Shown piece after piece: positions 15,290 to 22,974 of a stretch of DNA of 64,000 nt. The DNA lies in the NCBI RefSeq assembly GCF_014646195.1, contig NZ_BMMZ01000010.1:62001-126000 (forward strand), given 5' to 3'. The position numbers were made by a program, and so were the translations under genes. Under the pieces are notes generated by a model. The model did no database searches. It had not been told where the DNA came from and saw only the letters and a list, made by a program, of their open reading frames with translations. Numbering within the stretch: position 1 is the first letter of the stretch; each line of letters begins with the position of its first letter. This DNA is from Microlunatus endophyticus. Lineage in GTDB: Bacteria > Actinomycetota > Actinomycetes > Propionibacteriales > Propionibacteriaceae.

Positions 15290-15422
15290 GGACTCACAAG
15301 AACGCGACACCCAGTTGATCATCCGGACGCAGGTCCGGCCGACAGTCCAGCTGTCGACGATGCCTCTACCACGACCGGCATTGTCGCCGTCGGCCGACAC
15401 CAGCAGAAGGATCGACAGCAAG

Positions 15423-15593
15423 ATGTACAACTGGACGTTTCCGCGCCCCTACCAGAAGCAGATGACCACCCCGCAGGCGCTCGAGATGTACGAGATCGAG
15501 CGCAACATCCGCGAAGCTGACGCCAGCTTCCGGAGCGCGCGCAAGGCACGTCGGGCGACCTCGCGTCGTCGGGCCGGCGCTCGTCGCGGCTGA
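15423..15593 (+). CDS. Small Arg-rich protein (56 residues)
   Basis: The ATG at 15423 is preceded by AGAAGGAT. The protein starts MYNWTFPRPYQK and then contains ALEMYEIERNIREADASF, an amphipathic helix, ending in an Arg-rich tail (RKARRATSRRRAGARRG). The core ALEMYEIERNIREAD is clearly related to AAERYELERALRAAD in the small protein at 17276, so these are members of one family. No domain is recognised. A very strong intrinsic terminator lies 34 bases after the stop, so this short gene is its own transcription unit, supporting its reality. A nucleic-acid or ribosome-binding role is plausible from charge alone but is a guess. Confidence 0.7.
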   Translation: MYNWTFPRPYQKQMTTPQALEMYEIERNIREADASFRSARKARRATSRRRAGARRG

Positions 15594-15626
15594 TCATCGC
15601 GGCAGCAGTTGCCGCACCGGACAAGG

Positions 15627-15664
15627 ACGGGCCGGACCGCATCAGCGGTCCGGCCCGTTTTCTT
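15627..15664 (+). terminator. Strong intrinsic terminator
   Basis: A perfect 14-base stem, ACGGGCCGGACCGC (15627-15640) with GCGGTCCGGCCCGT (15645-15658), closes a four-base loop ATCA and is followed by TTTTCTT. It separates the small gene from the convergent nuclease-like gene and may serve both directions. Confidence 0.9.
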
Positions 15665-15694
15665 CGTCCACTTTCATTCGCGCTGACCGCGGTC

Positions 15695-16522
15695 CTACCG
15701 CTCAGGTCGCAGCACCACCCGCGCACAGACGCCGGCGTGGGTCGACGGATGCAGTCCGTCGGTCGCATCCACGCCGATCATCCGCGCCGCCAGCACCCGT
15801 GTCGCCAGCCCGACCAGGATGTAATCGATCCGCGCGCTGCGGGTGCCGGCGGCCAAGTAGCTGTTCTCCCGCCTCCACGTGTGACCCGGCCCGGCGGGGT
15901 CGGCGTAGTGCCAGACGTCCTCCAGCCCCAGGCCCGGCACCGCCGGCGCCGTCAACAGCCCTCCGAGCAGGCGCACCTCGTCCGACTCCGGCTCGGCATT
16001 GAGATCGCCGGTCACGATCGGGCCGAGCTCGGCATCGGCCGTGCCCGCCAGCTCCCCCACCAACTCCGCAACGGCCCGCACCTCCGTGACCCGGTCCCCG
16101 GAACCCGTCGGCGATGAGTTGAGATGGGTCGTCACCACCGGCAGCGGCCCGGACGGATGATCAACGATCACGCCGAGCATCCCGCGGCCCTGACTGCGCG
16201 CCAGCGCGCTCGGCAGTCCGCGGGTGATCACATTCCGCAGCGGCCAGCGGCTGATCACGGCCAGCAGCGTACGTCCCCCGTCCGATCCTGCCGGGCCCGC
16301 GTACGGCGCCACCTCGATATGCTCCAGGCCCAGCGCGGCGGCGATCTCCCGGGGCTGGTTGCGGTCGCTGGTCGACCAGCTCTGCTGCAGGCAGACCACA
16401 TCGGCTGCCGCGTACTCCAGCGCAGCGGTGATCAACTTCTGCCGCTGCTCCCACGGTCCGCCGCGGCGCCACAGATTCCACGTGGCCACGGTGATGTCCC
16501 GCTCAACGTCCTGAATACTCAT
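15695..16522 (-). CDS. Endonuclease/exonuclease/phosphatase-family protein with altered active site
   Basis: A 275-residue protein with the EEP (DNase I-like) fold, starting at ATG 16522 (MSIQDVERDITVATWNLW); an upstream ATG at 16630 only adds low-quality sequence. Family motifs in order: TWNLW (N16), VVCLQQ (residues 42-47), TTHLNSS, GDLNAEPES, RIDYILV and the terminal STHAGV histidine. The metal-binding Glu that normally ends the DVVCLQE motif is Gln47 here, the one clear departure from the catalytic set. All other motifs are intact. It could be a phosphodiesterase with shifted metal use or an inactive binding protein. No signal peptide is seen. It converges on the small gene at 15423. Confidence 0.8.
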   Translation of the reverse strand: MSIQDVERDITVATWNLWRRGGPWEQRQKLITAALEYAAADVVCLQQSWSTSDRNQPREIAAALGLEHIEVAPYAGPAGSDGGRTLLAVISRWPLRNVITRGLPSALARSQGRGMLGVIVDHPSGPLPVVTTHLNSSPTGSGDRVTEVRAVAELVGELAGTADAELGPIVTGDLNAEPESDEVRLLGGLLTAPAVPGLGLEDVWHYADPAGPGHTWRRENSYLAAGTRSARIDYILVGLATRVLAARMIGVDATDGLHPSTHAGVCARVVLRPER

Positions 16523-16667
16523 CGTCCCCGCTGTTCGCCTCTGCTCCTGCTGTTGGTGCAGACCGTACCCAACCCGTACGAACCATGGCCGACCGACGCC
16601 GGATGCAAGGATCGGGCCCAGAGCCACCATGAATCGCAGGTTGTTGACGATCCGGCGGTAAATACCG

Positions 16668-16697
16668 TTGCGCCCGACGGATCCGGACCCGTAATGT
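16668..16697 (+). promoter_or_regulatory. Candidate promoter for the small genes at 16742-17461
   Basis: TTGCGC (16668-16673), 18 bases, then TAATGT (16692-16697). It precedes a near-perfect ribosome site (AAGGAGGTGA, 16727-16736) for a 23-codon frame. Confidence 0.45.
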
Positions 16698-16741
16698 TCT
16701 CAAGGCGCCGAACGGCGCAGCGATATAAGGAGGTGACATCC

Positions 16742-16813
16742 GTGATCGAGAGATTCATCAGAGCCCTGGCGGCACCTGCGGGTGTCGTCTCCGCCGGACC
16801 GCAGACCGCCTAG
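16742..16813 (+). CDS. Very small peptide gene (23 residues)
   Basis: GTG 16742 follows AAGGAGGTGA, an extended match to the 16S rRNA 3' end, at 5 bases spacing; this is the strongest ribosome site in the window. The frame encodes 23 residues (starting MIERFIRALAAPAG) that could form a short amphipathic helix and stops at TAG 16811-16813. Over 250 noncoding bases follow before the next small gene. It may be a regulatory leader peptide for the small genes downstream or a free small protein. No homolog is recognised; the case rests on the ribosome site and promoter. Confidence 0.5.
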   Translation: MIERFIRALAAPAGVVSAGPQTA

Positions 16814-17066
16814 GTCCCGGCCTGCCGTCGGTCGACGGCCCTGAACCGACCTCCACCCGTCGAGCTCACCTGCACGCGCGCCCTGCCCGCGTGCATCAAA
16901 CCCCTGCCTTCGCGGCACCTTCCTGACGCGACCGCTGCTCGCCCCTGCCCACTTGCGGTAGCCACGCCGACAGCTGTCGGATCCGACGTCGCCGGTTCGT
17001 CGACGAATGAGACGACCAACCGGACGGTGTCCGCCGCCCGGAAAGCCTTGTATCAAAGGAAAACTC

Positions 17067-17240
17067 ATGTTGCTCACCACCGAGGCACTACCGCCGCGCC
17101 TCACCACCACCAGCTACGAACGCAGCCTGGAAGCCGCCCGGAAGCACGAGCTGAACTCCGCGATCCGTCGGCAGCACCAGCAACGCGACCCGAAGCGTAC
17201 CGACCTGCACCGGCTGCTCGCCGTCCGCCGGCCGGCATGA
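17067..17240 (+). CDS. Small basic protein (57 residues)
   Basis: ATG 17067 is preceded by AAAGGAAAA. The product MLLTTEALPPRLTTTSYERS continues into a charged helix (LEAARKHELNSAIRRQHQQRD) and a basic end. It is loosely like the other small Arg-rich proteins nearby (YER-x-LEAARK versus YELERALRAAD). The next gene starts 35 bases after its stop, so the two probably share a transcript. Unknown function. Confidence 0.6.
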   Translation: MLLTTEALPPRLTTTSYERSLEAARKHELNSAIRRQHQQRDPKRTDLHRLLAVRRPA

Positions 17241-17275
17241 CCGCCGAACACAAGATCCTGAGAGGAGGACTCACC

Positions 17276-17461
17276 ATGTACTTCGTTCAGCCGGACCACC
17301 TGGTCCACAACGATCGCGATCTCAGCCTGCGGGCCGCCGAGCGCTACGAACTCGAACGGGCGCTCCGCGCGGCCGATGAGCTCGCCCGCGCCGAGCGGCG
17401 GAGCAAGCGCAGGCGCCGCGCACGGCGCTATCTGCGACTCGTCCTCAATCGCGTCGCATGA
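17276..17461 (+). CDS. Small Arg-rich protein (61 residues), paralog of the 15423 product
   Basis: ATG 17276 lies 8 bases after AGGAGG, a strong ribosome site. The product begins MYFVQPDHLVHNDRDLS. The helix AAERYELERALRAADELA is followed by a very basic end (RRSKRRRRARRYLRLVLNR). The central helix matches the protein at 15423 (ALEMYEIERNIREAD), and both begin with MY and end Arg-rich. A 14-base perfect stem-loop follows 42 bases downstream. Such short basic actinobacterial proteins are usually left as hypothetical; duplication within 2 kb suggests real selection. Confidence 0.72.
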   Translation: MYFVQPDHLVHNDRDLSLRAAERYELERALRAADELARAERRSKRRRRARRYLRLVLNRVA

Positions 17462-17503
17462 TCGCCGAGACCGTGGTCGTACCGGATCACAACCCCAACC
17501 CGC

Positions 17504-17544
17504 CGAGGCCGGTGGAGCATCCCAACGGAGCTCCACCGGCCTCG
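17504..17544. terminator. Stem-loop after the small basic genes
   Basis: CGAGGCCGGTGGAG (17504-17517) pairs perfectly with CTCCACCGGCCTCG (17531-17544) across a 13-base loop. The following TCGTTTGG is only weakly T-rich, typical of high-GC terminators. Confidence 0.7.
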
Positions 17545-17662
17545 TCGTTTGGGGCCCTCGCACGACCAGAGTCCGGCCGCGACGGCGATCCTTGGCCGTC
17601 GACCTGAGCGCGGCGGCCAAATCGTAACGTTGTCGTGTTCTGGTTCGTGCTACTCCTGTGGC

Positions 17663-17674
17663 TAAAGTGTCGGC
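17663..17674 (+). promoter_or_regulatory. Leaderless promoter of the 17675 gene
   Basis: TAAAGT (17663-17668) is followed by six bases and then the GTG start, so the transcript should begin at the start codon. A possible weak -35, TGGTTC, lies 16 bases upstream. No ribosome site is present. Confidence 0.6.
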
Positions 17675-17971
17675 GTGATTTTCAAGCGCGTCGGCGACGT
17701 CAGGCCGTATCCGGATCACGGGTACGCGCAGCGGCAATGGGCCGCGATAGCGCCGCACCAGGTGCGCCTTGATCAACTCGTGACCACGAAGCGGACGCTG
17801 GACCTCGAGGCCCTCCTGGAGGAGGACTCGACCTTCTACGGTGACCTCTTCGCCCATGTAGTGTCCTGGCGCGGCGACCTCTACCTCGAGGACGGTCTGC
17901 ACCGTGCGCTGCGGGCAGCGCTGCAGCAGCGTCAGACCATGCACGCCAGGGTCCTGCAACTGGACGGGTAG
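17675..17971 (+). CDS. Conserved actinobacterial protein (VapB-like annotation; possible ParB-like fold)
   Basis: A 98-residue protein strongly conserved in actinobacteria (MIFKRVGDVRPYPDHG, VRLDQLVTTKRTLDLEALL, LYLEDGLHRALRAALQ). Databases often label it a VapB-type antitoxin, but no toxin gene is adjacent. The order of a VRLDQLV strand-helix and a final DGLHR is reminiscent of ParB/sulfiredoxin-like domains (D-G-x-H-R); this is my inference. The start is a leaderless GTG with TAAAGT exactly six bases upstream. It is followed after 127 bases by a LytR_C-domain gene, a pairing I recall from other actinobacteria, which hints at a link with the cell envelope. Confidence 0.75.
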   Translation: MIFKRVGDVRPYPDHGYAQRQWAAIAPHQVRLDQLVTTKRTLDLEALLEEDSTFYGDLFAHVVSWRGDLYLEDGLHRALRAALQQRQTMHARVLQLDG

Positions 17972-18098
17972 TGGTTGGCTGTGCGTCAGCTGTAGGACAA
18001 TCGCACGAGCCGGGTGCACCACCCAGATCGCAAGACCCGAATCGCAACACCACGGCCGGATGGATTCCGGCAGCGACAACCGCGGGAGGAAGAATCGA

Positions 18099-18623
18099 AT
18101 GGTCGGACGTGTGATCCGGATCATCCGCACTCCCCTGACGCTGCTGGTCCTGCTGGCCGTCCTGTGTTATGGCGCCTGGTGGGGCTGGAAGAACATCGTC
18201 GCCCCGCCCCAGACGACACCCGCGCCGCCGTGTGTGCCGACCAAGGTCACCGACAAGTCGCTCAAGACCAGCCAGGTCACCGTCCGGGTCTACAACGGCG
18301 GCGACAAGAAGGGGCTGGCCAGCGACGTCACCCGGGATCTGCGCGCCAAGGGCTTCAATGTCTTGGACCCGGCGAACACCGACCAGAAGATCTCGACCAC
18401 CGTGATCGTCGGCAACGGAGCCAAGAATCCCGAGGTGCTGCTGGTCAAGAGCTACTTCAAGGGCGCCAAGGTCAAGGCCGACGGCCGGACCGACCATACG
18501 GTCGATGTACTGGTCGGCAATGCCTCGGTGCACTTCAATTCCAAGGCCAAGACCAGCTATCCGGTCAAGACCAGCACGGTCTGCCTGCCGGCCGACTCTG
18601 CAAGCGCCGCCGCGCAGAACTGA
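18099..18623 (+). CDS. LytR C-terminal-domain (LytR_C) membrane protein
   Basis: A 174-residue protein starting at ATG 18099, 8 bases after GGGAGGA; earlier in-frame starts lack a ribosome site. One N-terminal transmembrane helix (LTLLVLLAVLCYGAWWGW) anchors an external domain. VTVRVYNGGDKKGLASDVTRDLRAKGFNV is the typical LytR_C core, with NG-x-x-x-G-L-A. LytR_C domains occur at the end of LCP ligases and as stand-alone proteins; their role is probably binding at the wall. Paired Cys (PCVP near residue 45 and TVCLP near the end) could form a disulfide. It ends 24 bases before the convergent antiporter gene. Confidence 0.82.
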   Translation: MVGRVIRIIRTPLTLLVLLAVLCYGAWWGWKNIVAPPQTTPAPPCVPTKVTDKSLKTSQVTVRVYNGGDKKGLASDVTRDLRAKGFNVLDPANTDQKISTTVIVGNGAKNPEVLLVKSYFKGAKVKADGRTDHTVDVLVGNASVHFNSKAKTSYPVKTSTVCLPADSASAAAQN

Positions 18624-18647
18624 CGTGTCCGCCCTACTGACGCTCGG

Positions 18648-20150
18648 TTAGTCGGCGGCAGGCGGTTGCCGCCAGGCAGCAAGCCGGCCGCCGCGGGCGA
18701 TGGCCCGGATCCGCTGTTCGGTCTGGGCCCGCAGATGGGTCGGCGTCACCACCAGCAACTCGTCACCGGTGCGGATGATGTCCCGCAGCCCCGGAACCAT
18801 CGGCTCGTTGTCGCGGATGATGAGCGACACGGCCGCGTTGCGGCCGAGCCGCAGCTCACCGATCTCGACGCCGTTGAGCTTGGAGCCCACCGGGATCCGC
18901 AACTGCATCAGGTCAGCCGACATCCGCTCCAGCGGCGCCACCTCGACCTCGACGTCGCGGGCCTGACCACGATCGGCCAGCCCCAGCTTGTTCGCCAGCC
19001 ACGGCAGGGTCGGCGCCTGCAGCACGGTGAAGACGATCACGAAGATCAGCACGACGTCGAAGAGGTGCTGGGAGTCCGGCACCCGATCGGCCAGCGGAAC
19101 CGTACACAGCACGATCGGCACGGCTCCGCGCAGCCCGGCCCAGGACAGGAAGACCTGGTCCCGCCAGCCGATCCGGAACCAGATCGTCGACAACAGCACC
19201 GACACCGGCCTGGCGATCACTGTCAGGAACAGCCCGGCCGCGATCGCGACGGCGACGTCGCGCCAGACCAGCAGCTGCGGCGACGCGAGCAGGCCCAGCA
19301 TCACGAAGAGCCCGATCTGGGCGATCCAGCCGATGCCCTCGACGAAGGCCCGGGTGGCGACCCGGTAGGGCAGCTTGGCGTTGCCGAGGATCAGGCCGCA
19401 GACGTAGACGGCGGCGAATCCGCTCAAGTGCAGTTCGCCGGCAATCGCGTACGCCAGCACCGTCCAGCCGAGCGCGGCCAGGGCATACAGACCGGAGGAC
19501 GGCAGGCTGATCCGGCGCAGCAGCTGGACCCCGAGCCAGCCCAGGGCGCCACCGACTGCCAGGCCGCCGACGAGCTGGCCGAGCACCAGCAGGGTCAGCA
19601 CCGGGACCGACTCGTGCGGCGCATTGCCGACCGCCCAGGAACTGGCAACCGTGACCAGCAACACCGTCGGCGCGTCGTTGAGACCCGATTCACCCTCGAG
19701 CATGCCGCGGATCTTGTGCGGCAGCGGGACCCGGCGGAGCACCGCGAAGACCGCAGCGGCATCGGTCGGTGAGGTGACTGCGCCGAGCAACATCGCCAGC
19801 GCGAAGCTGAGGTGCAGGACGAAGTGCCCGAACAACGTCATCAGGGCGACGCTGATCGCGACACCGGCAGTGGCGAGCACGATCGCGACACCGGTCGAGG
19901 ACTTGATGTCCTCCCACTTGGTCGTCAGGCCGCCTTCGGCAAGGATCAGCACCAGGGCACCGAAGCCGAGGGCGTTGGCGACGTCGGCGTTGTTGAACTG
20001 GATGCCGAGCACAGCATCGCCGAGCGCGATGCCGATCCCGAGGAAGAGCAACAGCGCGGGCAGCCCGAAGCGATTGCCCAGCCGGGCGGCGAAGATCGCC
20101 GCGATCAACACCAGGGCACTGATCAACAGGATGACGTCAAGGTCAATCAA
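18648..20150 (-). CDS. CPA1 cation/proton antiporter with TrkA-C domain (CvrA/NhaP2-like)
   Basis: This 500-residue transporter exchanges K+ or Na+ for protons across the membrane. About twelve hydrophobic helices fill residues 1-385. The family core includes GAVTSPTDAAAVFAVLRR and EGESGLNDAPTVLL, holding the conserved Asp of the ion site. A TrkA_C (RCK_C) cytoplasmic domain follows from about residue 400 (MQLRIPVGSKLNGVEIGEL to LLVVTPTHLRAQTEQ), which in relatives senses nucleotides. The combination matches the CvrA/NhaP2 potassium/proton type. A MarR-family gene lies 52 bases upstream on the same strand and may be co-transcribed. Confidence 0.88.
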   Translation of the reverse strand: MIDLDVILLISALVLIAAIFAARLGNRFGLPALLLFLGIGIALGDAVLGIQFNNADVANALGFGALVLILAEGGLTTKWEDIKSSTGVAIVLATAGVAISVALMTLFGHFVLHLSFALAMLLGAVTSPTDAAAVFAVLRRVPLPHKIRGMLEGESGLNDAPTVLLVTVASSWAVGNAPHESVPVLTLLVLGQLVGGLAVGGALGWLGVQLLRRISLPSSGLYALAALGWTVLAYAIAGELHLSGFAAVYVCGLILGNAKLPYRVATRAFVEGIGWIAQIGLFVMLGLLASPQLLVWRDVAVAIAAGLFLTVIARPVSVLLSTIWFRIGWRDQVFLSWAGLRGAVPIVLCTVPLADRVPDSQHLFDVVLIFVIVFTVLQAPTLPWLANKLGLADRGQARDVEVEVAPLERMSADLMQLRIPVGSKLNGVEIGELRLGRNAAVSLIIRDNEPMVPGLRDIIRTGDELLVVTPTHLRAQTEQRIRAIARGGRLAAWRQPPAAD

Positions 20151-20202
20151 CTCGGCCTCCCCAGTCCCCTGTCGGCTCGTCCTGTGCCGTCAGCTCGTCA
20201 GA

Positions 20203-20610
20203 TCACGTTCGTACGGCTTTGGCCAGCAGCCCTTCCAGCTGCTGCCGGTCGTGATCGTCCAGACCGCCCAACGGCGAGTCCTTGGTCAGCTGCCGCATCA
20301 GACGGGCCCGGACACTCCTGCCCGCCTCGGTCAGCCGTACGCGTTTGGTCCGGCGATCATCAGGATGCGCAACGCGCTCCACCAGCCCGCCGGCCTCCAG
20401 CCTGTCGACGACGAAGGTGACGTTGGACGCCTCACAGGCCATCCGGGTCGCCAGCTCTCGCATCGCCAACGGCGATTGCAGCTCACGCAGTGCCAGCGCC
20501 TGACTGGGGGTCAGGCCGAGGCCGTGCACATGTGACCGCAGATGATCATCGATCTGCTTGGCCAGCTCGGTCACCAACAGACAGACTTCCCGATCGTTCG
20601 CCCTGGACAC
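20203..20610 (-). CDS. MarR-family transcriptional regulator
   Basis: A 135-residue winged-helix protein. The N-terminal dimer helix (LAKQIDDHLRSHV) is followed by the recognition part (ALRELQSPLAMRELATRMACEASNVTFVVDRLEAGGLVER) and the wing with the DRR motif (AHPDDRRTKRVRLTEAG). These are intact MarR features. It lies between a divergent MacAB-like efflux operon, whose start is 238 bases away, and a downstream antiporter, so either could be its target. Regulation of the divergent efflux operon is the more usual arrangement. The intergenic region 20611-20848 contains TTCGAGTTTGAA at 20706-20717, a possible imperfect operator. Confidence 0.85.
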   Translation of the reverse strand: MSRANDREVCLLVTELAKQIDDHLRSHVHGLGLTPSQALALRELQSPLAMRELATRMACEASNVTFVVDRLEAGGLVERVAHPDDRRTKRVRLTEAGRSVRARLMRQLTKDSPLGGLDDHDRQQLEGLLAKAVRT

Positions 20611-20848
20611 GTCCGCTCACATCCCCACATTGGGCCCGGACCCGGTTGAGTCCGGTCTGAGAACGCTACCAGAACCAGACCCCGATTGCTACGCACTGAA
20701 ATAGTTCGAGTTTGAAGCACTCTGGTCGCGAACCCGAGGTCGTACGCTCACAGCCTTTTGATAGCCGGACCAAAGGACGATGCCAGCCCGATCCGTGATG
20801 CTCATCGACCGGGGGCTTCCGCTCCCAGCAGGAAGAGGGAGATCGCGG

Positions 20849-22210
20849 ATGTCAGAGAGCGACGCTGTCGTGCCGGCCCAGCACGGTGAGTCGGAGAGCC
20901 CGACGGAGAACGAGACCACGCTCGTACGCACTGCCGAGGACACGCCGAAGCGCCCACGTCGCAAGCGACGCTGGTTCTTCGTGGTCGGTGGCGGAGTCCT
21001 GGTGCTGGCCGTGGCCGGCGCCGCCATCTACTGGCAGCTGCGGCCGGACTCGACCGCGGCGGCGACGACGCAGTGGGTCTCGGTGAGCACCCAGACGCTC
21101 AAGCAGACCGTCAGCGCCAGCGGAACCATCGAGCCCGCCCAGGACAAGGACGTGACCTTCTCCAGCAGCGGCACGGTCACCGCTGTTGACGTCGAGGTCG
21201 GCGACAAGGTCACGAAGGGCCAGAAGCTCGCCACCATCGACAACTCGTCGCTGAAGGCCACCGTCGAATCCGACAAGGCCGCGCTGAGCGCGTCCAAGAG
21301 CAGCCTCAGCACCCTCGAAGACGATTCCGACACCACCGACGCCGCGCTGGCCTCGGCCAAGGCCGACGTCAAGCTGAAGCGCAGTGAGCTGGCCCAGGCG
21401 GAGGACGCACTGGCGGGTGCGACCATCACGGCTCCGTTCACCGGCGTGGTCGCCGACGTCGGTCTCGCCGTCGGAGACTCCACCGGCAGCGGTTCTTCGA
21501 GCTCCTCGTCTTCCGACTCCGGTTCCGGAACCGTCGGCACCTCGGCCTCGGACTCGTCCAGCTCGTCGAGCTCCAGCGGCATCACCGTGATCACCACCGA
21601 CAAGTGGACGGTGTCCGGCTCGGTCGGCGGCGCGGACCTGTCCTCGGTGAAGAAGGGCCTGCAGGTCCAGATCACGCCCTCGGGTTCGTCCACGACCGCC
21701 TACGGGACGGTCGAGACCGTCGGCGTGATGGCGTCCTCGTCGTCGGACAGCAGTAGTGGCACCAGCACCTTCCCGGTGACGATCAAGGTCACCGGTTCTC
21801 CGAGCGGGTTGCATGCCGGCGAGTCGGCCACCGCGTCGATCATCGTCAAGCAGTTGAGCAACGCACTCGTGGTCCCGACCCAAGCGGTCAAGACCGTCAA
21901 CGGCAAGGCCGTGGTGGAGAAGAAGTCCGGGAACAAGACGGTCCAGACCAACATCACCATCGGCGACACCTACGGCTTCTACACCCAGGTCAAGAGCGGC
22001 CTGGCTTCCGGTGACCAGGTCCAGATCACCATTGCCGCCCGGACCCCGGGTGGCTCCACCAAATCCGGATCGTCCGGTTCCTCCAGCGGCCTCGGCGGCC
22101 TGACCGGCAGCGGCAGCAGTGGCGGATTCCCCGGCGGTAGTAGTGGCGGCGGGTTCCCGGGCGGCACGAGCGGCGGCGGATTCCCTGGTGGCAGCGGCGG
22201 TGGCCGATGA
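20849..22210 (+). CDS. Membrane-fusion (HlyD/MacA-like) adaptor of an ABC efflux system
   Basis: A 453-residue adaptor starting at ATG 20849, after a GGAAGAGGGAG ribosome site; an earlier ATG at 20780 lacks one. A cytoplasmic acidic start and Lys/Arg-rich patch precede one transmembrane helix (FFVVGGGVLVLAVAGAAIYW). Then come the half-lipoyl region (SASGTIEPAQDKDVTFSSSG, VGDKVTKGQKLATIDNSSL), a coiled-coil hairpin, the second half-lipoyl piece (ATITAPFTGVVADVGLAVGD) and a beta-barrel domain. A Ser-rich linker interrupts at about residues 213-245. The tail is a Gly repeat (GGFPGGSSGGGFPGG). First gene of a five-gene overlapping operon; the ATPase starts within its stop codon. Confidence 0.87.
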   Translation: MSESDAVVPAQHGESESPTENETTLVRTAEDTPKRPRRKRRWFFVVGGGVLVLAVAGAAIYWQLRPDSTAAATTQWVSVSTQTLKQTVSASGTIEPAQDKDVTFSSSGTVTAVDVEVGDKVTKGQKLATIDNSSLKATVESDKAALSASKSSLSTLEDDSDTTDAALASAKADVKLKRSELAQAEDALAGATITAPFTGVVADVGLAVGDSTGSGSSSSSSSDSGSGTVGTSASDSSSSSSSSGITVITTDKWTVSGSVGGADLSSVKKGLQVQITPSGSSTTAYGTVETVGVMASSSSDSSSGTSTFPVTIKVTGSPSGLHAGESATASIIVKQLSNALVVPTQAVKTVNGKAVVEKKSGNKTVQTNITIGDTYGFYTQVKSGLASGDQVQITIAARTPGGSTKSGSSGSSSGLGGLTGSGSSGGFPGGSSGGGFPGGTSGGGFPGGSGGGR

Positions 22211-22974
22211 TCCCCGCAACTCTCGACCTTCCGGCCGGGCGGGCGATCGTCGAGCTTGACGGCGTGACGAAGACGTACGACACCGGCGCGATGAAGGTGC
22301 ACGCACTGCGCGGCGTCACGCTGCGGATCGACCAGGGCGAGTACGTCGCGATCATCGGCCCGTCGGGCTCCGGCAAGTCGACGCTGATGCACATTCTCGG
22401 CTGCCTGGATGTGGCCAGCTCCGGCCGCTATCTGCTGGACGGTGCCGCGGTCGAGGACCTCGACGAGACCGATCTGGCCCAGGTCCGCAACGAACGCGTG
22501 GGCTTCGTCTTCCAGCAGTTCCACCTGCTGCCGTCGCTGAGCGCCTGGCGCAACGTCGAACTGCCGCTGTGTTATGCGGGCGTCGGGCGGGCCGAGCGCA
22601 AGCAGCGGGCCCTGCAGGCGCTGGACCGGGTCGGGCTCGGTGATCGGGTCAACCACCGCCCGAACGAGATGTCGGGTGGACAGCAGCAGCGGGTGGCCAT
22701 CGCCCGCGCCCTGGTGACCGATCCGGCGATGATCCTGGCCGACGAACCGACCGGCAACCTGGACTCGCATTCCAGCACCGACGTGATGGCGCTGCTGAGC
22801 GAGTTGCACCAGTCCGGCCGCACGATCGTGTTGATCACCCACGAGGCCGACGTGGCCCGGGCCGCCGAACGGGTCATCCAGGTCAGGGACGGCGTCATCG
22901 TCGATGATCATGACGGCCGCGACGACGCCCTGCTCGCCGTTGCCAAGAACAGTAAAGCTGGTGCATCGGTATGA
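22207..22974 (+). CDS. MacB/LolD-type ABC transporter ATPase
   Basis: This 255-residue ATP-binding subunit drives the adjacent permease. Walker A GPSGSGKST spans residues 51-59. The Q-loop lies in VFQQFHLLPSLSAWRNVELP, the signature is MSGGQQQRVAIARAL, and Walker B is MILADEPTGNLDS; the switch His is in VLITHEADVA. The sequence is typical of the LolD/MacB/FtsE group that works with extracellular-domain permeases. It overlaps the adaptor gene and the permease gene by four bases each (ATGA), so all three should be made together. Confidence 0.94.
   Translation: MIPATLDLPAGRAIVELDGVTKTYDTGAMKVHALRGVTLRIDQGEYVAIIGPSGSGKSTLMHILGCLDVASSGRYLLDGAAVEDLDETDLAQVRNERVGFVFQQFHLLPSLSAWRNVELPLCYAGVGRAERKQRALQALDRVGLGDRVNHRPNEMSGGQQQRVAIARALVTDPAMILADEPTGNLDSHSSTDVMALLSELHQSGRTIVLITHEADVARAAERVIQVRDGVIVDDHDGRDDALLAVAKNSKAGASV

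Noticed and set aside
17675..17971. Toxin-antitoxin module
   Set aside because: Although the family is often labelled VapB-like, no toxin gene lies next to it; neighbours are a small basic protein and a LytR_C protein.
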